Shown: in pieces, positions 10,269 to 18,027 of the stretch
Layout: each line of letters starts with the position of its first letter
Numbering within the stretch: the first letter of the stretch is position 1
Source of the DNA: Pseudoruegeria sp. SHC-113
GTDB lineage: Bacteria > Pseudomonadota > Alphaproteobacteria > Rhodobacterales > Rhodobacteraceae
DNA: 64,000 nucleotides
Assembly: GCF_025376885.1 (NCBI RefSeq)
Contig: NZ_JAHUBR010000001.1
Span: 992,001-1,056,000 of the forward strand
Direction: 5' to 3'
Translations under genes and position numbers: made by a program
Notes under the pieces: model-generated
The model's database searches: none
What the model saw: the letters and a program-made list of their open reading frames with translations, nothing else
What the model was told of the DNA's origin: nothing

Positions 10269-11356
10269 GCCACGAAGAGCGTGTCGAGCACGGCCGAAGC
10301 GGCCTCTTTGGTGCCGGCCTTGCCGCCCAGATCGCGGGTCAGAACCTCGCCGCGGGCCACCACGTCTTCCACCGCTTCGCGCAGGCGGTTGCCGTCGGCG
10401 ATCATGGCGGGCACGTCGTGCTGGATGCCGAGCCAATCGAGCATCATGGCTGCCGAAAGAATCATCGCCAGCGGGTTGGCCACGCCTTGCCCGGCGATAT
10501 CCGGCGCGGAGCCGTGGCAGGGTTGGAAGACAGCGTGCTCAAGGCCGATGTCAGCCGAGGGGGCAAGGCCGAGGCCGCCCATCAGGCCCGCGCCCAGATC
10601 GGAGAGGATGTCGCCGAACATGTTCTCGGTGACCATCACGTCAAATTCCCAGGGCTTCTGCACCATCCAGAGCGCGGTGGCGTCCACATAGGCGTGATCG
10701 GCCTTCAGATCCGGGTGGTTCGCGGCTTCGGCGTCAAAGAGCGAGCGGAAATAGGCGAAGGCGCGGAAGACGTTGGCCTTGTCCACGCAGGTGACCCGGC
10801 CCTTGCCGCGCCCTTGCGCCTTGCGGGCGGCAGCGAGCTCAAAAGTGAAGCGGAAGAGCTTCTCGGAAATGTCGCGCGTGATCAGCAGGGTTTCGCGGGC
10901 TTCGTTCTCGCTCACCTCGCCCTTGCCTTGGGTGAAAAACAGCCCTTCCGTGCTTTCGCGGATCAGCACGAAATCGATCTCCTTGCCTTCGGGCAGGGCG
11001 AGCGGCGTGCGCTGGCCGGCTTTCACCGTAACAGGGCGCACCCCGGCAAAGAGCGTGAGCGCCTTGCGCAGATCGATCTGCGGCGAGATCTCGGTGCCGT
11101 CCGGGTAACGCACATCGGGCAGGCCCATGGCGGAAAGCAGGATCGCATCGGCGCGTTTGGCCGTTTCCATCGAACTGGCCGGGAATGATTCGCCGGTCTT
11201 GGCGTAATGCGCCGCGCCTGCCGGGACGTCGGTGAATGTCAGCGCATAGTCCGGGGAGGCCTCGGCCATCCGTTTCAGAATCTCCACCGTAGGTGCCGTG
11301 ATCTCCGGCCCGATTCCATCGCCTTCAAAAACCGCGATCTCAAACGTCTTCGTCAT
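10265..11356 (-). CDS. Isocitrate/isopropylmalate dehydrogenase family protein
   Basis: A 363-residue member of the beta-decarboxylating dehydrogenase family, which oxidises (2R)-hydroxy acids such as isopropylmalate, D-malate or tartrate. Seen: the N-terminal FEGDGIGPEI, the substrate loop IRESTEGLF (about 132-140), catalytic Lys193 (DKANVFRAF), metal-site Asp residues near 225, 249 and 253 (VDATALW, ENMFGDILSD), and HGSAPDIAGQ near 281-290; Asp-Ile in this loop is typical of NAD rather than NADP users. The ATG at 11356 follows GGGAG; longer in-frame starts exist. It is the first gene of the operon divergent from tctC. Given otnK/otnC across the divide, the substrate may be a tetronate or tartrate-like acid, but this is unproven. 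Confidence 0.85.
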   Translation of the reverse strand: MTKTFEIAVFEGDGIGPEITAPTVEILKRMAEASPDYALTFTDVPAGAAHYAKTGESFPASSMETAKRADAILLSAMGLPDVRYPDGTEISPQIDLRKALTLFAGVRPVTVKAGQRTPLALPEGKEIDFVLIRESTEGLFFTQGKGEVSENEARETLLITRDISEKLFRFTFELAAARKAQGRGKGRVTCVDKANVFRAFAYFRSLFDAEAANHPDLKADHAYVDATALWMVQKPWEFDVMVTENMFGDILSDLGAGLMGGLGLAPSADIGLEHAVFQPCHGSAPDIAGQGVANPLAMILSAAMMLDWLGIQHDVPAMIADGNRLREAVEDVVARGEVLTRDLGGKAGTKEAASAVLDTLFVA

Positions 11357-11385
11357 GTGTGCTCCCGCCTTCATCTCGACCTGAA

Positions 11386-11474
11386 TTGCATATCTTGCAG
11401 ATTTTTCCATCTGAAAGTTGACAGCGCATGAATTAATGCATACGCAAAAAAATGCAATACGAAATGCACATGCA
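11386..11474. promoter_or_regulatory. Divergent control region with six TGCA elements, candidate GntR-FCD operator
   Basis: The gap between the two divergent operons holds six TGCA tetramers (from 11387, 11396, 11437, 11453, 11465 and 11471), several as direct repeats of AATGCA(A)TACG type. A TTGACA hexamer lies at 11418-11423, pointing toward tctC. TGCAT-rich dyads are common operators of FCD-type GntR proteins, one of which is encoded at the end of the minus-strand operon. Which copies bind cannot be told by eye. Confidence 0.45.
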
Positions 11475-11490
11475 GGGAGGAATATCAGTC

Positions 11491-12498
11491 ATGCGCACTC
11501 ACCTCACCAAACTTGCCGCCGTTGCGGCCCTCGCCCTCGGCGCGACCGGCGCTGTGGAAGCTCAGCAATACCCCTACCGTGACATCACCACGGCCGTTGT
11601 CTGGGGCGCCGGTGGCGGCACCGACACGATCAACCGGATGATCATGGCGGAAATGGAGAAGCACCTGCCAGTGTCGATCAACGTGATCAACCAGACCGGC
11701 GGCGTGGCCGGCTCCAACGGCATGGTCTACGTGATGAACCAGCCCGATGACGGCTACACGCTGGTGGGCCTGTCCGAATCCAACGTCACCGCGGCCGTGC
11801 AGGGCGGCTGGGACAAGAAATTCGACTACTGGTACCCCTTCATCGTCGGCGGCTCGCCCGACCTGATCTCGGTTCCCGCAAACAGCCCCTACAGCACGCT
11901 GCAGGAACTGGTTGACGCTGCCAAGGCCGCTCCGGGCACCATCCCGGCGGCTGCCTCCGGTGCTGGCTCCATCCACCACCTGAACCTGCTCGCCATCGAG
12001 CAAGGCGCGGGCGCAACCTTCAAATTCGTGCCCTACAAAGGTTCCGCCCCCGGCCAGGAAGCCGCGATTGCCGGTGAGGTTGCCCTCGTCGTGACCTCGC
12101 TCGCCGAGCAGGCCGCGCTGATCGAAGGTGGCCAGCTGAAGCCGCTCGCCATGCTGACCCCGGAAACCGCCGACATCGCCGGCATGACGATCCCGTCCGC
12201 TTTCGACATCTACGAAGGGCTCGACAAATACCTGCCGCTGAAACAGGCGATCGGTTTTGCCGTGCACAACTCCGCCAGCGACGAGGTGAAAGCCGCCCTT
12301 GGCGAAGCCTTTGAGAAGGCCATCGCGGGCGACACCGTGGCCGAATGGGCTGCTGCCAACAACTACGACGTGGGCGGCCAGTACGGCGAAGAAGCACAGG
12401 CGCTCTTCTCCACGCTGGAAAGCACCTTCGCCTACACGCTGAAAGAGCTCGGCGCCACCACGGTGGACCCGGAAAGCCTCGGCATCGCGAAGCCCTAA
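11491..12498 (+). CDS. tctC: Tripartite tricarboxylate transporter substrate-binding protein TctC
   Basis: A 335-residue periplasmic binding protein (Bug/TctC family) that delivers a carboxylate to the TctAB permease. The signal peptide spans residues 1-24 (cleavage after VEA). The mature start YPYRDITTAVVWGAGGGTD and the internal INVINQTGGVAGSNGM are the two loops that bind carboxylate groups in this family. The ATG at 11491 is preferred because GGGAGG lies at 11475-11480; upstream in-frame ATGs lack such a site. It is the first gene of a seven-gene operon running to otnC, and a hairpin after it should raise its level over tctBA. The cargo is inferred to be a four-carbon sugar acid. Confidence 0.92.
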   Translation: MRTHLTKLAAVAALALGATGAVEAQQYPYRDITTAVVWGAGGGTDTINRMIMAEMEKHLPVSINVINQTGGVAGSNGMVYVMNQPDDGYTLVGLSESNVTAAVQGGWDKKFDYWYPFIVGGSPDLISVPANSPYSTLQELVDAAKAAPGTIPAAASGAGSIHHLNLLAIEQGAGATFKFVPYKGSAPGQEAAIAGEVALVVTSLAEQAALIEGGQLKPLAMLTPETADIAGMTIPSAFDIYEGLDKYLPLKQAIGFAVHNSASDEVKAALGEAFEKAIAGDTVAEWAAANNYDVGGQYGEEAQALFSTLESTFAYTLKELGATTVDPESLGIAKP

Positions 12499-12556
12499 GG
12501 CCAGAGACCGGGCCCGGTTTCGGGCCCGCTACAGGCCCGCTACAGGCAAGAAAAAC

Positions 12557-12583
12557 AGGGGGTGCAGCCCGTCTGCGCCCCCT
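12557..12583 (+). terminator. Intercistronic hairpin between tctC and tctB
   Basis: AGGGGGTGCAG (12557-12567) pairs with CTGCGCCCCCT (12573-12583) with one mismatch and a 5-nt loop. No T-run follows, so it looks like an attenuator or 3'-end protector rather than a full terminator. A second GGGCCC-rich inverted element lies just upstream around 12510-12530. Confidence 0.55.
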
Positions 12584-12638
12584 GACCTGACACCAGATCC
12601 GGCCACCACCAAGCCCACCACCAAGCAGGAGATCCCCC

Positions 12639-13391
12639 TTGGCCCCGCAACAGGATGAAACCGCCGTGCTGCGCGCACGGGATTTCTGGGCGTCGCTCGC
12701 GCTGATCGCGCTGTCGCTCTTCTTCCTCTGGAAAACCTCAGCCATTCCGTTGTTCGGCGAGAACCGCGCAGGCGTGAGCGGGGCGGACTGGTACACCTCC
12801 GCCGCGCTGGTGCCGCTGGGCATTTTTGGCGGGCTCTTCGTGCTGGCCTGCATCCTGCTGAGCATTGCCATCCGCTCCGGCGGCGCGGCCCACGCGCTCT
12901 CGGCCGTAGGCATCGGCTGGGACCGTGCGGAGGCGCAGCGCTTCGGCACCATTGCCGTGATGCTCTTCTTCTACATCGCGGGCCTTGTGCCGCGCGTGGA
13001 TTTCATCATCGCTAGCGGCCTGCTGATTACGGCGATGATCTTCGGCTACCACGGTGGCCATGCCCGCCGCGCGCTGCTCTCGGCTGCCGTGGTGGCGCTG
13101 GCCGGGGCCTATGCGCTGATCGCCCACGGCCCGCAAGCCGAGTGGAACGCCCATTCCGACGATTGGCTCACGCTCTTCTGCTGGATCGGCCTCACCGTGC
13201 CGGTGCTGCGCGCCTCCCGGCAGGAACGCGTGCTGCGCATCGTGCCGCTTCTGGCCTTCTTCGCACCTTTCATCCTCGTCTGCGCCATGGCCTTCGGCTT
13301 CCGCCAGAACGTCCCGGCGCGGGGCGGGCTCTTCTTCAAGCAGATCGAGTATCACTACTACGTCACCCTGCGCCCGCTGTGGAAAGACTGA
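12639..13391 (+). CDS. tctB: Tripartite tricarboxylate transporter small membrane subunit TctB, long form
   Basis: A 250-residue polytopic membrane protein between tctC and tctA, the fixed place of TctB. It starts with TTG at 12639, supported by GGAG at 12628-12631. About six hydrophobic segments are visible (for example FWASLALIALSLFFLWKT, LGIFGGLFVLACILLSIAI, TIAVMLFFYIAGLV, ALLSAAVVALAGAYALIA and IVPLLAFFAPFILVCAMAF). Classic TctB proteins are about 150 residues with four segments, so this is an extended variant. It ends one base before the tctA start. The identity rests on topology and position more than on sequence motifs. Confidence 0.85.
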   Translation: MAPQQDETAVLRARDFWASLALIALSLFFLWKTSAIPLFGENRAGVSGADWYTSAALVPLGIFGGLFVLACILLSIAIRSGGAAHALSAVGIGWDRAEAQRFGTIAVMLFFYIAGLVPRVDFIIASGLLITAMIFGYHGGHARRALLSAAVVALAGAYALIAHGPQAEWNAHSDDWLTLFCWIGLTVPVLRASRQERVLRIVPLLAFFAPFILVCAMAFGFRQNVPARGGLFFKQIEYHYYVTLRPLWKD

Positions 13392-13392
13392 C

Positions 13393-14904
13393 ATGGACTT
13401 CGTATTCTCCCAACTCGCCGGTTTCGGACACGCCTTCTGGGCGCTGGCCATCGATCCGGTCACCTATCTCTATCTGGTTTCCTCCGTCTTCCTCGGGATC
13501 ACCTTCGGCGCGCTGCCGGGGCTCACCGCCACGCTGGCGGTGACGATCCTCACCGGCTTCTTCGGCAACAAGATCCCGCTGGATTACGCGCTGATCGCCC
13601 TGCTGGGGGCCTATGTGGGCGCGATCTATGGCGGCAGTTATCCCTCGATCCTGCTCAACATCCCCGGCACGGCGGCCTCGGCGGCCACGGCGATGGACGG
13701 CCACCCGCTCGCCAAGGCGGGCCGGGGCGGCGAGGCGCTGGGGCTTACCACGACGGCCAGTTTCATCGGCACGATCATCGGCACCTTCGCGCTGCTGATC
13801 TTCGTCTGGGTGCTGCTCGGGATCTCGAAAAACATCGCCAGCCCCGAGAAGGCGCTGCTGGCGCTCTTCGGCATCCTTCTCTCGGGCACGCTGATGAGCG
13901 AGGATCTGGTCATCAAGGGCTGGATCGCCGGGCTGATCGGGCTGGCGATGGCCATGGTCGGGCTGGATCCGCTCCTGTCGGAGCCGCGTTACACCTTCGG
14001 CTGGTCCTACCTGCTGAGCGGCTTCCAGGTGGTGCCGGTGCTGATGGGCGCTTTCGCCGTGCCGCAGATCATCGAAGGGCTGCGCCATGTGGAAGTGGGG
14101 CAGATGGCCGAGCTGAAGGGCCGCATCCTCCCCAACCTCAAGGCCATCCGCCGCTACCTGCCCACGATCACCCGCTCCGGCGTGATCGGCACCGGCGTCG
14201 GCGCGCTGCCCGGCGTGGGCGAAGATGTGGCGGGCTGGGTCTCCTACGGGGTCGGCAAGACCGTCTCCAAGGAGGGCGACAAGTTCGGTAAGGGCAGCAC
14301 CGAAGGGTTGCTTTCGAGCGAGACCGCCAACAACGCCTGCATCGGCGGCGCGCTGATCCCGCTTCTGGTGCTCGGCATCCCCGGCTCGCCCCCGGCGGCG
14401 GCCCTGATGGGGGCCTTCAAGATCAACAACGTAATCCCGGGGCCGACGATCGACCCGGCCATCATCCTGCGTGTGGTGGCAATCCTCGTGCTCGCAAGCT
14501 TCACCATGTTCATCATGGGGCTCTTCACCGCGCGGATCTTCATCAAGATCCTGAAGATCCCGCAGACGATCTTCCTGCCCATCGTCATGGTGCTCACCGC
14601 CATTGGTTCCTTCTCCGTGGGCGGCGGCATCAACGATCTCTACCTGATGCTGGGCGTCGGCTTCGTGGCCTACATGATGAACCTGATGAAATACCCGATT
14701 GCCCCGCTGGTGATCGGCGTGATCCTGGGGAGCCTGTTCGACGAAACCTTCCGCCGTTCGCTCTTCCTGTCGGATGGAGATCTTTCGGTCTTTGTTTCGC
14801 GCCCCGGCGCTGCCATTCTGGTGGCGCTCAATGTGGCGCTGATCATCAGCCAGGTGCCGCTCGCCAAACGGGCCTTTGCCCGCATGAAAGGAAAAACCGC
14901 CTGA
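13393..14904 (+). CDS. tctA: Tripartite tricarboxylate transporter large permease TctA
   Basis: A 503-residue inner-membrane permease with about 12 membrane segments. Family hallmarks are seen: GITFGALPGLTATLAVTIL near the N-terminus, YGGSYPSILLNIPGTAASAATAMDGHPLAKAG, and a second internal copy of the same module (GTGVGALPGVGEDVAGWVSYG then LLVLGIPGSPPAAALMGAF), reflecting the duplicated TctA fold. The length is normal for the family. It overlaps the next gene by one base (TGATG). With TctC and TctB it forms a secondary transporter driven by an ion gradient. Confidence 0.95.
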   Translation: MDFVFSQLAGFGHAFWALAIDPVTYLYLVSSVFLGITFGALPGLTATLAVTILTGFFGNKIPLDYALIALLGAYVGAIYGGSYPSILLNIPGTAASAATAMDGHPLAKAGRGGEALGLTTTASFIGTIIGTFALLIFVWVLLGISKNIASPEKALLALFGILLSGTLMSEDLVIKGWIAGLIGLAMAMVGLDPLLSEPRYTFGWSYLLSGFQVVPVLMGAFAVPQIIEGLRHVEVGQMAELKGRILPNLKAIRRYLPTITRSGVIGTGVGALPGVGEDVAGWVSYGVGKTVSKEGDKFGKGSTEGLLSSETANNACIGGALIPLLVLGIPGSPPAAALMGAFKINNVIPGPTIDPAIILRVVAILVLASFTMFIMGLFTARIFIKILKIPQTIFLPIVMVLTAIGSFSVGGGINDLYLMLGVGFVAYMMNLMKYPIAPLVIGVILGSLFDETFRRSLFLSDGDLSVFVSRPGAAILVALNVALIISQVPLAKRAFARMKGKTA

Positions 14905-15191
14905 TGTTCGCCGTGACAGTGACCTTCACCCTCAAGCCCGGGCAGATGGAGGCTTTTCTGCCGCTCATGCTCGCCAATGCCCGCACCTCGCTTGAGGTGG
15001 AGCCCGGCTGCCTGCAGTTCGACACCTGCCGTAACGCGGGCGGCGATGAGATCTTCCTCTACGAGATCTACACCGACCGCGCCGCCTTCGACACGCATCT
15101 GGCCAGCCCCCATTTCAAGGCCTTTGACGCCGAGGTGGCCGACATGGTGGCGGCCAAGCAGGTGGCGCTGTTTGACGAGGTGCTGCGGTGA
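14904..15191 (+). CDS. ABM-domain protein (putative quinol monooxygenase family)
   Basis: A 95-residue protein with a dimeric alpha/beta barrel of the antibiotic biosynthesis monooxygenase type. Seen: the N-terminal strand FAVTVTFTLKPGQ, then EPGCLQFDTCRNAGGDEIFLYEIYTD and AFDTHLASPHFKAF, which match the usual pattern of YgiN-like proteins (EPGCL, YE.Y.D, H..S.HF). It is coupled to tctA (one-base overlap) and to the next gene (GTGA). Such small proteins often accompany sugar-acid catabolic enzymes; whether this one is catalytic or a ligand-binding or isomerase-like helper cannot be told. Confidence 0.85.
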   Translation: MFAVTVTFTLKPGQMEAFLPLMLANARTSLEVEPGCLQFDTCRNAGGDEIFLYEIYTDRAAFDTHLASPHFKAFDAEVADMVAAKQVALFDEVLR

Positions 15192-16000
15192 GCGACTGGG
15201 AGGTCTACGCCGTCAAATACGCCGACCGCAACGCGCGGGTGCGGGGCGACAGTTTCATCTTTGACGACAACCACGATGCCCCCCATGCGATGGACTATTT
15301 CATCTGGGTGCTGCGGCAGGGCAGCCGCGTGATCCTCGTGGACACGGGCTATGATGCCGAAGAAGCCGCCAGCCGGGATCGTCCGATACGCATGGATCCG
15401 CGCGAGGCGCTCGCCCCGCTGGGCATTGCGCCGGAAGCGGTGGAGCAGGTGATCGTCACCCATCTGCACTATGATCATGCCGGGGGGCTGCATCTTTTTC
15501 CCAACGCCACGCTGCATTTGCAGGCCGCCGAGATGGCCTATGCCACCGGCCCCTGCATGTGCCACGGCGTGCTAAAGATGCCCTTCACGGCGGGGCATAT
15601 CTGCGAGGCGGTGCAGCGGCTCTATTCCGGGCGGCTCACCTTCTACGAGGGCGATGGCGAGGTGGCTGATGGGGTCACCGTGCATTGCATCGGCGGCCAC
15701 AGCCGGGGCCTGCAATGCGTGCGCGTGCGCACCAAGGCGGGCTGGCTCGTGCTGGCCTCGGACGCGACCCACTACTACGAGAACGTGTTCAAGCGGAAAC
15801 CCTTCCCCATCGTGGTGGATCTGCAGAACATGCTCGACGGGTTCACCCGGCTCGAAACCCTCGCCAGCACGCGCGCGCTGATCGTGCCGGGCCATGACCC
15901 GCTGGTGCGCCAGCTCTTCCTGCAGGGCCCCGCCGCCCATATCGTGCGGCTCGACACAGGCCCGCAGGACACAAATCTAATGACGGAGATCCTTTCATGA
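15188..16000 (+). CDS. Metallo-beta-lactamase fold hydrolase, AHL-lactonase-like
   Basis: A 270-residue di-metal hydrolase. The zinc-binding HxHxDH motif is HLHYDH at residues 92-97 in VIVTHLHYDHAGGLH; further ligands are supplied by GGHSRGLQ, SDATHYYEN and the distal VPGHDPLV. This order is that of N-acyl homoserine lactonases and related lactonases. It starts with GTG at 15188, overlapping the ABM stop, and overlaps otnK as ATGA. Inside an operon for sugar-acid use, a lactonase opening an aldonolactone (such as threono- or erythronolactone) is the simplest inferred role; quorum quenching is the alternative. No signal peptide is seen, so it acts in the cytoplasm. Confidence 0.85.
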   Translation: MSDWEVYAVKYADRNARVRGDSFIFDDNHDAPHAMDYFIWVLRQGSRVILVDTGYDAEEAASRDRPIRMDPREALAPLGIAPEAVEQVIVTHLHYDHAGGLHLFPNATLHLQAAEMAYATGPCMCHGVLKMPFTAGHICEAVQRLYSGRLTFYEGDGEVADGVTVHCIGGHSRGLQCVRVRTKAGWLVLASDATHYYENVFKRKPFPIVVDLQNMLDGFTRLETLASTRALIVPGHDPLVRQLFLQGPAAHIVRLDTGPQDTNLMTEILS

Positions 16001-17226
16001 AGATCGGAGTGATTGCCGACGATTTCACCGGCGCGTCCGATATTGCGCTCACTTTGGCTGAGGCCGGGATGGCGGTGAGCCAGTTCATTGGCGTGCCCGA
16101 GGGCGCGGCGGATGCGGCGCTGGATGCGGGTGTCGTGGCGCTTAAATCGCGCACCGCGCCGGTGGCAGAGGCCATCGCCCAATCGCTGGCTGCCTGTGAC
16201 TGGCTGCTCGCGCAGGGATGCGCACAGATCATCTTCAAGGTCTGCTCTACGTTCGATTCCACGCCGGAAGGCAACATCGGCCCGGTGCTCGATGCGCTGG
16301 CCGATCGCCTCGGCGCGGAAGGCGTGATCACCTGTCCGGCCTTTCCGGAAAACGGCCGCAGCGTCTACATGGGGCATCTCTTCGTGGGCGATGTACCGCT
16401 GAACGAAAGCGGCATGCAGAACCACCCGCTGACCCCGATGACGGATTCCGACCTGCGCCGCGTTCTGGCCGCGCAGTCGTCCCGCCCCGTGGGCCATGTG
16501 GCGGCGCTCACCGTCATGGCCGGGGCGGAAGCGATCCGCGCCGCGCTGCCGCGCGAGGGCCATGTGATCGTGGACGCGATCCGGGACGCCGACCTGATGG
16601 AGATCGGCAAGGCCGCAAAAGGGGCCGCGCTTCTCTGTGGCGGCTCCGGCATCGCGCTCGGCCTGCCAGCGAACTTCGGCCACAGCCCCGCCACGCCTGC
16701 GTGGGAGCCGGTGAAAGGCCCCGGCGTCGTGCTGTCGGGCTCCTGCAGCCGCGCCACGCGCGGGCAGGTGGCGCGCTACAAGGCACTGGCCCCGCACCGC
16801 GAAATCTCCGCCGCCGAGGCCGTGAAGGGTGAAGTCACCACCGAGGAACTGGCCGATTGGGTTCTGGCGCAGGAGGTGCCGCCGCTCGTCTATTCCTCTG
16901 CCGATCCCGAAGTGGTCAAGGCCGCGCAGGAGATCTTCGGCAAGGGCGTCGCCGCCGAGGCCATTGAACAACTGTTCTCCGACCTCGCCGCCACGCTGGC
17001 GGCGCGCGGCGTGGCGCGCATCGTGGTTGCCGGGGGCGAGACCTCCGGCGCGGCGGTTCAGGGCGTGCAGGCGCGCGCCTTGCGCATCGGGATGCGGCTG
17101 GCCGCGGGCGTCCCTGCGGTGCGCGTCGAAGGCGACCGCCCGCTGGCCATGGCGCTAAAATCGGGCAACTTCGGCGGGCCGGATTTCTTCTCAGAGGCGC
17201 TGGCGCTGCTGGCAGGTGAGGCATGA
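15997..17226 (+). CDS. otnK: 3-oxo-tetronate kinase OtnK (DUF1537 family)
   Basis: A 409-residue four-carbon acid sugar kinase. The N-terminal sugar-acid domain begins KIGVIADDFTGASDIALTLAEAG and carries VCSTFDSTPEGNIGPV, CPAFPENGRSVYMGHLFV and ESGMQNHPLTPMTDSDL; the C-terminal nucleotide-binding domain has VLSGSCSRATRGQVA, VVAGGETSGA and LALKSGNFGGPDFF near the end. These strings match OtnK of the L-threonate/D-erythronate pathways. The product would be 3-oxo-tetronate 4-phosphate. It is tied to otnC by an ATGA overlap, the usual OtnK-OtnC partnership. The dehydrogenase that normally makes the substrate (LtnD/DenD) is not in the operon. Confidence 0.93.
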   Translation: MKIGVIADDFTGASDIALTLAEAGMAVSQFIGVPEGAADAALDAGVVALKSRTAPVAEAIAQSLAACDWLLAQGCAQIIFKVCSTFDSTPEGNIGPVLDALADRLGAEGVITCPAFPENGRSVYMGHLFVGDVPLNESGMQNHPLTPMTDSDLRRVLAAQSSRPVGHVAALTVMAGAEAIRAALPREGHVIVDAIRDADLMEIGKAAKGAALLCGGSGIALGLPANFGHSPATPAWEPVKGPGVVLSGSCSRATRGQVARYKALAPHREISAAEAVKGEVTTEELADWVLAQEVPPLVYSSADPEVVKAAQEIFGKGVAAEAIEQLFSDLAATLAARGVARIVVAGGETSGAAVQGVQARALRIGMRLAAGVPAVRVEGDRPLAMALKSGNFGGPDFFSEALALLAGEA

Positions 17227-17873
17227 GTACGGAGGCGAGGCTGCGCGAGCAGATCTGCCTGCTCGCCAAATCCATGTTCGACCGCGGGCTCACCGGTGGC
17301 AGCACCGGCAATATCTCGGCCCGCACTGAGGACGGCGGCTTGCTCGTCAGCCCCACCGGCACCAGCTTCGGCAGGCTCGATCCGGGCCGTTTGAGCCGCT
17401 TTGACGCCAAGGGCGTGCTGATCGGAGGCGATGCGCCGACGAAGGAAATGCCGCTGCACAGCGCTTTCTATGACACCCGCAGCACGGCCGGCGCAGTGGT
17501 GCATCTGCACTCCTGCCATTCCGTGGCGTTCTCGATGCTGCCCGAGGTGGACCCGGACAACTTCCTGCCCCCGCTCACGCCCTACGGGATCATGCGGCTC
17601 GGAAAGGTGAAGCTCCTGCCCTTCTTCCTGCCGGGCGACCCGGCGATGGGCGAGGCGGTGCGCGGGCTGGCGGGCAAACGCTCCGCCGTGATGCTCGCCA
17701 ACCACGGCCCGGTGGTGGCCGGAAAGGACGTGGAAGCCGCCTGCAACGCAATCGAGGAACTCGAAGACACCGCCCGCCTCGCACTCCTCACCCGCGGCAT
17801 GCACCCACGCGCCCTGACCGAAGCGCAGGTGCAGGCGCTGGTAACGAAATTCGACGTGGAGTGGGACGACTAG
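17223..17873 (+). CDS. otnC: 3-oxo-tetronate 4-phosphate decarboxylase OtnC (class II aldolase family)
   Basis: A 216-residue aldolase II/adducin-fold enzyme. Seen: LTGGSTGNISARTEDGGLLVSPTG (phosphate- and substrate-binding loop), KEMPLHSAFYDTR, the metal-binding HLHS near residue 96 and the second metal His in MLANHGPVVAG. By family knowledge OtnC decarboxylates 3-oxo-tetronate 4-phosphate to dihydroxyacetone phosphate. It ends the tct-otn operon; complex hairpins follow. The call is firm because of the coupled OtnK. L-fuculose-phosphate aldolase is the nearest alternative family but less likely here. Confidence 0.92.
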   Translation: MSTEARLREQICLLAKSMFDRGLTGGSTGNISARTEDGGLLVSPTGTSFGRLDPGRLSRFDAKGVLIGGDAPTKEMPLHSAFYDTRSTAGAVVHLHSCHSVAFSMLPEVDPDNFLPPLTPYGIMRLGKVKLLPFFLPGDPAMGEAVRGLAGKRSAVMLANHGPVVAGKDVEAACNAIEELEDTARLALLTRGMHPRALTEAQVQALVTKFDVEWDD

Positions 17874-17900
17874 AGGAAGACCGGTTGAATGAAGCAGTGA

Positions 17901-18001
17901 GCGTCCGCCCGGGTGGGTGCGGAACGCGCCCGCCGTTGTGCTGGAAGCACACCTTCGGTGTGACGAGCGGGCGGACGCGTGCCCGTCACTGGCGTGACGG
18001 G
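17901..18001. terminator. Nested hairpins between convergent otnC and methyltransferase gene
   Basis: An outer inverted repeat GCGTCCGCCCG (17901-17911)/CGGGCGGACGC (17968-17978) encloses a hairpin CACACC-TTC-GGTGTG (17948-17962). A third hairpin, CCCGTCAC-TGGC-GTGACGGG, lies at 17982-18001, followed by an A/T-rich stretch. It probably serves as a bidirectional terminator. Confidence 0.55.
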
Positions 18002-18027
18002 CGAAAATTCTCAAAAAAGTCTTTCGA

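Noticed and set aside
17874-18027. Short open frames between otnC and the methyltransferase gene
   Set aside because: The stretch is dominated by three hairpins and holds no start with a ribosome site.
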